Shown one piece after another: positions 58,564-64,000 of a stretch of DNA of 64,000 nt. A program made the translations under genes and the position numbers. Each line of letters begins with the position of its first letter. Within the stretch, counting starts at the first letter, position 1. This stretch comes from an uncultured Christensenella sp. (GTDB lineage Bacteria > Bacillota > Clostridia > Christensenellales > Borkfalkiaceae): positions 34,336 through 98,335 of the forward strand of contig CAJTPB010000004.1 of NCBI GenBank assembly GCA_910578065.1, in the 5' to 3' direction. The notes beneath the pieces were generated by a model that was not told the origin of the DNA, made no database searches, and worked only from the letters and a program-made list of their open reading frames with translations.

Positions 58564-58935
58564 ATGCCTACGATCAACCAGTTGATTAAGCACGGCAGAG
58601 AGCAGCAGGTGTACAAGTCCAAAAGCCCTATTTTGGATAACTGCCCTCAAAAGCGCGGCGTATGCCTTTCGGTTACGACGACTTCTCCCAAGAAGCCGAA
58701 CTCGGCGCTTAGAAAAATCGCAAGGGTAAGACTTACCAACAAGCAAGAAGGTACGGTCTATATCCCCGGCGAAGGACACAACCTGCAAGAGCACAGCTCC
58801 GTTCTCATTCGCGGCGGAAGAGTAAAAGATCTTCCCGGCGTGCGCTATCACATCATTCGCGGCGCGCTCGATACCGCGGGCGTTGCAAAGCGCAAACAGT
58901 CTCGTTCCAAATACGGCGCAAAACGCCCTAAGTAA
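58564..58935 (+). CDS. rpsL: Ribosomal protein uS12
   Basis: 123 residues, MPTINQLIKHGREQQ ... SPKKPNSALRKIARVRLTN ... GVRYHIIRGALDTAGVAKRK. Forms the decoding-site edge of the 30S subunit. The streptomycin-relevant lysines (KKPNSAL and PGVRYH region) look wild type. The segment GVCLSVTTTSPKK differs from the common GVCTRVYTTTPKK. Confidence 0.98.
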   Translation: MPTINQLIKHGREQQVYKSKSPILDNCPQKRGVCLSVTTTSPKKPNSALRKIARVRLTNKQEGTVYIPGEGHNLQEHSSVLIRGGRVKDLPGVRYHIIRGALDTAGVAKRKQSRSKYGAKRPK

Positions 58936-58950
58936 GAGCGGACAAGAAGT

Positions 58951-59203
58951 GCCGCGCAAAGTTCTTTATAGAACGTTGCGCAAAGAAACAATGTAACACC
59001 TACTTATTTCGGAATGACCCCGATAAAGTAGGCAGTATTCCCGCAAGGGAAGAAGGTTCGCCGCTTCGTGCAGTTAAGCCAAAAATGGCTTGCCGTAATT
59101 TGCAGCTTTGCTGCTGAAACTTACGCAAAATGCGTAACGCGCAGCGCGCGATAGCCGTACTAAGAGGGTAGCTTAAAAAAAGCCCCTGCGGCGATCAGCC
59201 GCA
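58951..59203 (+). ncRNA. Chain of hairpins between rpsL and rpsG
   Basis: The 294-nt gap has no ORF but at least six consecutive inverted repeats: 58954-58981 (12 bp, one mismatch, loop TTAT), 58998-59032 (outer CCTACTT/AAGTAGG), 59038-59051 (TTCCC GCAA GGGAA), 59076-59091 (AAGCCA AAAA TGGCTT), 59102-59114 (GCAGC TTT GCTGC, within a CGTAA/TTACG frame), 59121-59137 (TTACGCA AAA TGCGTAA) and 59187-59203 (TGCGGC GATCA GCCGCA). S12 and S7 genes are normally close together. Confidence 0.55.
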
Positions 59204-59229
59204 ACAAAATTTTCAAGGAGGAGATCAAA

Positions 59230-59700
59230 ATGCCCAGAAGAGGTAGAGTTCCCAAAAGAGACGTTTTGCCCGATCCCATGTACGGGAGCAAGGTAGTTAC
59301 CAAGCTCATCAACCAAATCATGTTAGACGGCGAAAAGAGCGTCGCACAAAAAATCGTTTACGACGCATTCTCGACGATGGGAGAAAAATTAAACATGGAT
59401 CCCATGGAAATATTCAAGCAGGCGATGGATAACGTTATGCCCGTCGTCGAAGTAAAGGCACGCCGTGTCGGCGGTGCGAACTATCAAGTTCCCATCGAAA
59501 TCAGACCGGAACGCCGCCAAACGCTTGCCATCCGTTGGATCGTGATCAACACGAGAAAGAGAAGCGAAAGAGAGATGTCTAAAAAACTCGCGGCAGAGTT
59601 AATGGACGCTTATAACAACGCAGGCGGTTCCGTGAAGAAAAAAGAAGATACGCACAGAATGGCAGAAGCAAACAAAGCGTTTGCGCACTTCCGTTTTTAA
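59230..59700 (+). CDS. rpsG: Ribosomal protein uS7
   Basis: 156 residues, MPRRGRVPKRDVLPD, KLINQIMLDGEKSVAQKIVY, NVMPVVEVKARRVGGANYQV PIEI, RWIVINTRKRSEREM. Nucleates assembly of the 30S head. AAGGAGGAGATCAAA precedes the ATG. Its mRNA can bind S7 or S12 in other bacteria for autoregulation. Confidence 0.98.
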   Translation: MPRRGRVPKRDVLPDPMYGSKVVTKLINQIMLDGEKSVAQKIVYDAFSTMGEKLNMDPMEIFKQAMDNVMPVVEVKARRVGGANYQVPIEIRPERRQTLAIRWIVINTRKRSEREMSKKLAAELMDAYNNAGGSVKKKEDTHRMAEANKAFAHFRF

Positions 59701-59710
59701 GGAGTAGAAT

Positions 59711-61792
59711 ATGCCCAGAGAATACGATTTAAAACATACCAGAAACTTCGGTATCATGGCGCATATCGACGCGGGAAAAACGACGACGACCGAGCGTATC
59801 CTGTTCTATACGGGAAAAACGCACAAAATCGGCGAAACGCACGAAGGCACCGCGACGATGGACTGGATGGTGCAGGAGCAAGAACGCGGAATTACCATTA
59901 CTTCCGCGGCGACGACCTGTATTTGGCAGGGGCATCGCTTTAACATCATCGATACGCCGGGTCACGTAGACTTTACGGTAGAAGTAGAGCGCTCTTTGCG
60001 CGTATTGGACGGCGCTGTTGCAACGTTCTGCGCAAAAGGCGGCGTAGAACCGCAGTCGGAAACGGTTTGGCGTCAGGCAGATACGTATAAAGTTCCCCGT
60101 ATCGCATACGTCAATAAAATGGATATCAACGGCGCGGATTTCTTCCGCGTGGAAACGATGATCCGCGAAAGATTGGGCGCGAACCCCGTTCCCATCGAAC
60201 TTCCCATCGGAAAAGAAGATACCTTCCGCGGGATCGTCGACCTTTTAAAAATGGAAGCGGAAGTTTATTACGACGACCTCGGTAAAGATTTCCGCAAAGA
60301 GCCGATCCCTGCCGATTTGGTGGATTTGGCGAACGAATACCGCGCGAAACTTGTGGAAGAAGCTGCTTCCGCAGACGACGCGTTGATGGAAAAATACTTC
60401 GAAGACGGCGACCTTTCTTACGAAGATCTGATCGCGGGCTTGCGCAAACGCTGCCTTGCAATGGAAGCGATTCCCATGCTTTGCGGTTCTTCCTATAAGA
60501 ATAAGGGCGTTCAGTTCCTTTTAGACGCGGTAATTTCCTTCCTGCCCAGCCCGCTCGACGTAAACCACGTAAAGGGCACCAACCCCAAAACGGGCGAAGA
60601 GGAAGAAAGAAAAACTTCGGACGACGAGCCGTTTGCCGGTCTTGCATTCAAGATCGCGACCGATCCTTTCGTCGGTTCGCTCGCTTACTTCCGCGCTTAT
60701 TCGGGCGTTTTGGAAGCGGGTTCGTACGTTTATAACTCTACAAAAGAGAAGAAAGAACGCGTGGGCCGTTTGGTGCAGATGCACTCTAACGAAAGAAAGG
60801 ATATCGACTGCATTTATTCGGGCGATATCTGCGCGATCGTAGGCTTAAAGAACACGACCACGGGCGATACGCTGTGCGACGAAAAGCACCCCATCATTCT
60901 CGAAAAGATGGAATTCCCCGAACCGGTTATTCAGCTTTCCCTCGAACCCAAAACGAAGGAGGGACAGGAAAAGATGACTATGGCGCTTATTAAGCTCGCC
61001 GAAGAAGATCCTACGTTTAAAACGTATACCGATCAAGAAACGGGGCAGACGATTATCGCCGGAATGGGCGAATTGCACCTCGATATTATCGTAGACAGAC
61101 TTTTGCGCGAATTCCACGTAGAAGCGAACGTGGGCGCTCCGCAGGTTGCTTACCGCGAAACGTTCCGCAGCGCAGTAGACGCGGAAGGTATGTACAAGCG
61201 TCAGTCGGGCGGTAAAGGTCAGTACGGTCACTGTAAGATCCATTTGATCCCGCAGGAACCCGGCGCAGGCTATGCGTTCGAAGACCTTACGGTGGGCGGA
61301 TCTATTCCCAAAGAATATATCCCCGCAATCGACAAGGGCATTCAAGAAGCGGCGAGAAACGGTTATCTTGCAGGCTATGAAATGGTAGACTTTAAGGTGC
61401 AGGTTTACGACGGTAGCTATCACGAAGTCGACTCTTCGGAAATGGCGTTCAAGATTGCAGGTTCCATGGCGTTTAAAAACGGAATGGAAAAGGCGAAGCC
61501 GGTATTGTTAGAGCCGATCATGAAAGTGCAGATCATCACGCCCGAAGATTATTTCGGCGATTTGATGGGCAACGTTTCGGGGCGCCGCGGCACCATTTTG
61601 GGCACGGACGACCGTAACGGAGCAAAGGTGATCGATGCGGAAGTACCGCTTTCTGAAATGTTCGGTTATGCGACCGAGCTGCGTTCGAGAACGCAGGGAA
61701 GAGGTCAGTTCACAATGCAGTTCGACCACTATTACGAAGTGCCGAAGAGCATTTCGGAAAAAATCGTAACTTCCCGCGCGAAGAAGGACTAA
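59711..61792 (+). CDS. fusA: Elongation factor G
   Basis: 693 residues. GTPase: AHIDAGKTTTTERIL, DTPGHVDFTVEVERSLRVLD and NKMD. Then domain II, the EF-G-specific domain and C-terminal EFG_IV/V with KGQYGHCKIHLIP, GRRGTILGTD and ELRSRTQGRGQFTMQFDHY. Moves tRNA-mRNA on the ribosome. Starts 10 nt after rpsG. Confidence 0.98.
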   Translation: MPREYDLKHTRNFGIMAHIDAGKTTTTERILFYTGKTHKIGETHEGTATMDWMVQEQERGITITSAATTCIWQGHRFNIIDTPGHVDFTVEVERSLRVLDGAVATFCAKGGVEPQSETVWRQADTYKVPRIAYVNKMDINGADFFRVETMIRERLGANPVPIELPIGKEDTFRGIVDLLKMEAEVYYDDLGKDFRKEPIPADLVDLANEYRAKLVEEAASADDALMEKYFEDGDLSYEDLIAGLRKRCLAMEAIPMLCGSSYKNKGVQFLLDAVISFLPSPLDVNHVKGTNPKTGEEEERKTSDDEPFAGLAFKIATDPFVGSLAYFRAYSGVLEAGSYVYNSTKEKKERVGRLVQMHSNERKDIDCIYSGDICAIVGLKNTTTGDTLCDEKHPIILEKMEFPEPVIQLSLEPKTKEGQEKMTMALIKLAEEDPTFKTYTDQETGQTIIAGMGELHLDIIVDRLLREFHVEANVGAPQVAYRETFRSAVDAEGMYKRQSGGKGQYGHCKIHLIPQEPGAGYAFEDLTVGGSIPKEYIPAIDKGIQEAARNGYLAGYEMVDFKVQVYDGSYHEVDSSEMAFKIAGSMAFKNGMEKAKPVLLEPIMKVQIITPEDYFGDLMGNVSGRRGTILGTDDRNGAKVIDAEVPLSEMFGYATELRSRTQGRGQFTMQFDHYYEVPKSISEKIVTSRAKKD

Positions 61793-61870
61793 AATCAACC
61801 TGTTTTGCGCTTAAAAAAGGGCAGAATTGGGAAAATTCGTTAATTTTGCAAAAAATTTATCTTAAAGTAT

Positions 61871-61899
61871 TTGCAAAAAAAAACGATATCGGTTATAAT
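61871..61899 (+). promoter_or_regulatory. Promoter of tuf
   Basis: TTGCAA (61871-61876) and TATAAT (61894-61899), 17-nt spacer. Gives a leader of about 105 nt with a perfect 9-bp hairpin (TTCCGATCG AAA CGATCGGAA, 61952-61972). Confidence 0.75.
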
Positions 61900-62011
61900 A
61901 AAAAACAGTTAAGCGAAAGGCTTTTTATCAGGAAATGATAGATAGCTGCGCTTCCGATCGAAACGATCGGAAAAAGTTATCAAAATTATAAAATATTTGG
62001 AGGAATTCAAA

Positions 62012-63232
62012 ATGGCAAAGGCAAAATTCGACAGAAGCAAGCCCCACGTTAACGTTGGTACCGTAGGACACGTTGACCACGGCAAGACCACTTTGACCGC
62101 AGCTATCACCATGGTTATGGCGTGCAAAGGTCAAGCTCAGAAAATGAAGTATGACGAAATCGACAAGGCTCCCGAAGAGAGAGCGCGCGGTATTACAATC
62201 AACACCGCTCACGTCGAATACGAAACGGACAAGCGCCACTACGCGCACGTTGACTGCCCGGGACACGCGGACTACGTTAAGAACATGATCACGGGCGCTG
62301 CTCAGATGGACGGCGCGATCCTCGTTGTTGCGGCTACCGACGGTCCTATGCCCCAGACCCGCGAACACATCCTGCTCGCTCGTCAGGTAGGCGTTCCTTA
62401 TATCGTAGTATTCATGAACAAGTGCGATCAAGTTGACGATCCCGAATTGTTGGATCTCGTCGAAATGGAAATCAGAGAACTTCTTTCTTCTTACGAGTTC
62501 CCCGGCGACGACATTCCCATCATCAAGGGTTCCGCGCTTCTTGCGCTTCAAAAGGCAACTTCCGGCTGCCCGAACGAAGAAGTTCTTGCGGCTCCCGAAT
62601 GCCAGTGCATTCTCGAACTTATGAACACGATCGACGCGTACATTCCTACGCCCGCTCGTGAAGACAGCAAACCCTTCCTTCTTCCCGTCGAAGACGTATT
62701 CACCATTTCCGGTCGCGGTACGGTTGCTACGGGTAGAGTTGAAAGAGGCGTTGCGCACGTCGGCGACCCCGCGGAAATCGTCGGGCTTATCGACAAACCC
62801 AAGACGACCACGCTTACCGGTCTTGAAATGTTCCATAAACAGTTGGACGAAGCAATGGCAGGGGATAACGTAGGCGCGCTCCTTCGCGGTATCAACAGAA
62901 CGGATATCGAAAAAGGACAGGTTATCGCGAAACCCGGTTCCGTTCCCACCGCTATGAAGTTCGAAGCGCAGGTTTACGTTTTAACCAAGGACGAAGGCGG
63001 TCGTCATACGGCGTTCTTTAACCACTACCGTCCTCAGTTCTTCATCAGAACGACCGACGTTACCGGTTCCATCGAATTGCCCGCAGGCGTTGAAATGGTT
63101 ATGCCCGGCGACCACGTTACCTTAACGGTAGAGCTGATCAAGCCCGTTGCAATCGAAGAAGGTCTCCGTTTCGCTATCCGCGAAGGCGGCAGAACGGTTG
63201 GTTCGGGTGCGGTTGCAAAGATCTTAAAGTAA
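62012..63232 (+). CDS. tuf: Elongation factor Tu
   Basis: 406 residues, ATG 62012 after GGAGG. VGHVDHGKTTLTAAITMVM, DCPGHADYVKNMITGAAQMD and MNKCD are the GTP-binding motifs. Domains II/III follow with FTISGRGTVATGRVERG and GGRHTAFFNHYRPQFFIRT. Delivers aminoacyl-tRNA. A slightly longer loop (EEVLAAPECQCILELMNTID) than the common form. Ends the str operon with its own promoter and terminator. Confidence 0.98.
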   Translation: MAKAKFDRSKPHVNVGTVGHVDHGKTTLTAAITMVMACKGQAQKMKYDEIDKAPEERARGITINTAHVEYETDKRHYAHVDCPGHADYVKNMITGAAQMDGAILVVAATDGPMPQTREHILLARQVGVPYIVVFMNKCDQVDDPELLDLVEMEIRELLSSYEFPGDDIPIIKGSALLALQKATSGCPNEEVLAAPECQCILELMNTIDAYIPTPAREDSKPFLLPVEDVFTISGRGTVATGRVERGVAHVGDPAEIVGLIDKPKTTTLTGLEMFHKQLDEAMAGDNVGALLRGINRTDIEKGQVIAKPGSVPTAMKFEAQVYVLTKDEGGRHTAFFNHYRPQFFIRTTDVTGSIELPAGVEMVMPGDHVTLTVELIKPVAIEEGLRFAIREGGRTVGSGAVAKILK

Positions 63233-63250
63233 TCGAATCAAGCAATTTAA

Positions 63251-63281
63251 AACACGGCTCTTACGGAGCCGTGTTTTTTAT
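63251..63281 (+). terminator. Terminator after tuf
   Basis: ACACGGCTC, loop TTAC, GGAGCCGTGT then TTTTT. Confidence 0.85.
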
Positions 63282-63290
63282 GAGGTCGAT

Positions 63291-63929
63291 ATGAGTTTAA
63301 ACGAAATAAAAGAAAAAATGCGTTCGGGTGCAATTTACGATCCTGCCGATGCCGAGTTGCTGCCTTATCAGCTTTCCCGTATCAATCGGGTAAACGCTTA
63401 TAACCGTATTCCCGCAACGCCTAAGGGATTGAAGAAGCGGGAAAAGCTGTTAAAAGAATTGTTCGGGGAAGCGGGTGAAGGGTGTTATATCGAACCGCCT
63501 TTTTATGCAAATTTGGGCGGAAGCAACGTAAAACTCGGAAAATACGTGTACGCGAACTTTCATTTGACTTTGGTTGACGACGGGGAAATTATTATCGGCG
63601 ACCATGTAATGATCGGACCCAACGTTACAATCGCAACCGCCTGTCATCCCGTAAGTCCCGTTTTACGGAAAAACGGGCTGCAGTACAATTTGCCCGTAAC
63701 CGTCGGCAGCAACGTTTGGATCGGGTCGGGCGCGGTGATTTTGCCCGGAGTCATCATAGGAGAAAATGCTATTATCGGCGCGGGGTCGGTGGTAACAAAA
63801 GCGATTCCCGCAAACGTGATTGCCGTGGGCAATCCTTGCCGCGTATTGCGCGAAATTACGGAAGAAGATTTGCGAACATACGATAAAGGAAAGCCGATAT
63901 CCGCAGAAATTTTATCGAAATACCATTGA
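63291..63929 (+). CDS. Maltose/galactoside O-acetyltransferase-like hexapeptide enzyme
   Basis: 212 residues. N-terminal acceptor-binding helices (MRSGAIYDPADAELLPYQLS RINRVNAYN) then a left-handed beta helix: IEPPFYANLGGSNVKLGKYV, DHVMIGPNVTIATACHPVSP (catalytic His), VTVGSNVWIGSGAVILPGV and ENAIIGAGSVVTKAIPAN. Transfers acetyl from acetyl-CoA to a sugar hydroxyl. Single gene after tuf; ATG follows TGAGGTCGAT. Confidence 0.85.
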   Translation: MSLNEIKEKMRSGAIYDPADAELLPYQLSRINRVNAYNRIPATPKGLKKREKLLKELFGEAGEGCYIEPPFYANLGGSNVKLGKYVYANFHLTLVDDGEIIIGDHVMIGPNVTIATACHPVSPVLRKNGLQYNLPVTVGSNVWIGSGAVILPGVIIGENAIIGAGSVVTKAIPANVIAVGNPCRVLREITEEDLRTYDKGKPISAEILSKYH

Positions 63930-63956
63930 AACATACAGAATTGAACGATCGTCAAA

Positions 63957-63988
63957 CCCGCGCGGGAAACTTCCGCGCGGGTTTTTGC
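63957..63988 (+). terminator. Terminator after the acetyltransferase gene
   Basis: CCCGCGCGG, loop AAACTT, CCGCGCGGG then TTTTT. Confidence 0.85.
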
Positions 63989-64000
63989 AGGGGGGCTATT

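Noticed and set aside
1..64000. tRNA genes or rRNA
   Set aside because: No cloverleaf-like segment with a convincing T-loop and acceptor stem was seen by eye; a covariance search could still find one.

Overview
The window joins a prophage to the chromosome of an endospore-forming, Gram-positive Clostridia-type bacterium. Host evidence: a SpoIIID gene, a THF riboswitch with an ECF folate transporter, DUF421/DUF4363 proteins, PlsY, independent phosphoglycerate mutase, and consensus sigma-A promoters with 17-nt spacers. The sequence alone does not fix the genus; a gut Christensenellales-like lineage is a guess.

Region 1 (1 to about 25,540), prophage, every gene on the minus strand, left end beyond the window. 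Read right to left it holds: a ribbon-helix-helix gene; many small early genes; a PAPS-reductase-like protein; two DNA methyltransferases; a radical SAM enzyme; a TopVIA/Spo11-like Toprim protein; a HAD hydrolase; a HTH+RHH regulator; a HUH replication protein with a repeat-rich putative origin; a decayed D12 methylase; an HNH-kinase fusion; terminase; portal, protease and HK97 capsid; head-tail connectors; tail tube; tail chaperones with a -1 frameshift site; a chimeric tape-measure/tail-fibre ORF; and a diversity-generating retroelement (DGR). The DGR has a C-type-lectin-like variable protein (VP), its variable repeat (VR), a stem-loop, a template repeat (TR) and a reverse transcriptase (RT). 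Small lysis/holin genes follow. Integrase, endolysin and the left attachment site are not in view.

Region 2 (25.5-43 kb), host: NatAB-like exporter, type IIA topoisomerase pair (parE/parC-like), AraC regulator, spoIIID, 2-hydroxyacyl-CoA-dehydratase activase pair, an XRE repressor facing a putative small RNA, TfoX-C protein, an ABC-F ATPase behind a uORF/attenuator leader, DUF421/DUF4363, and folT behind a THF riboswitch.

Region 3 (43-52 kb): an lgt-pncB-coiled coil-lspA-rluD-pyrR-radical SAM chain of overlapping genes, then a small membrane protein, der and plsY.

Region 4 (52-64 kb): glycolysis genes gpmI, tpiA and pgk (minus strand), an AT-rich P-loop gene with its own attenuator, then rpsL, rpsG, fusA and tuf (plus strand) and an acetyltransferase.

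The most notable items are: the DGR (14 of 15 TR/VR differences at template adenines, 9 of 10 Asn codons rewritten, no visible Avd gene); a putative phage RNA made of three hairpin modules between terminase and portal; the chimeric tape-measure ORF; the inverted-repeat-rich region beside the HUH Rep gene; the divergent XRE/small-RNA pair; the ABC-F leader with a three-codon uORF; and a chain of hairpins between rpsL and rpsG.
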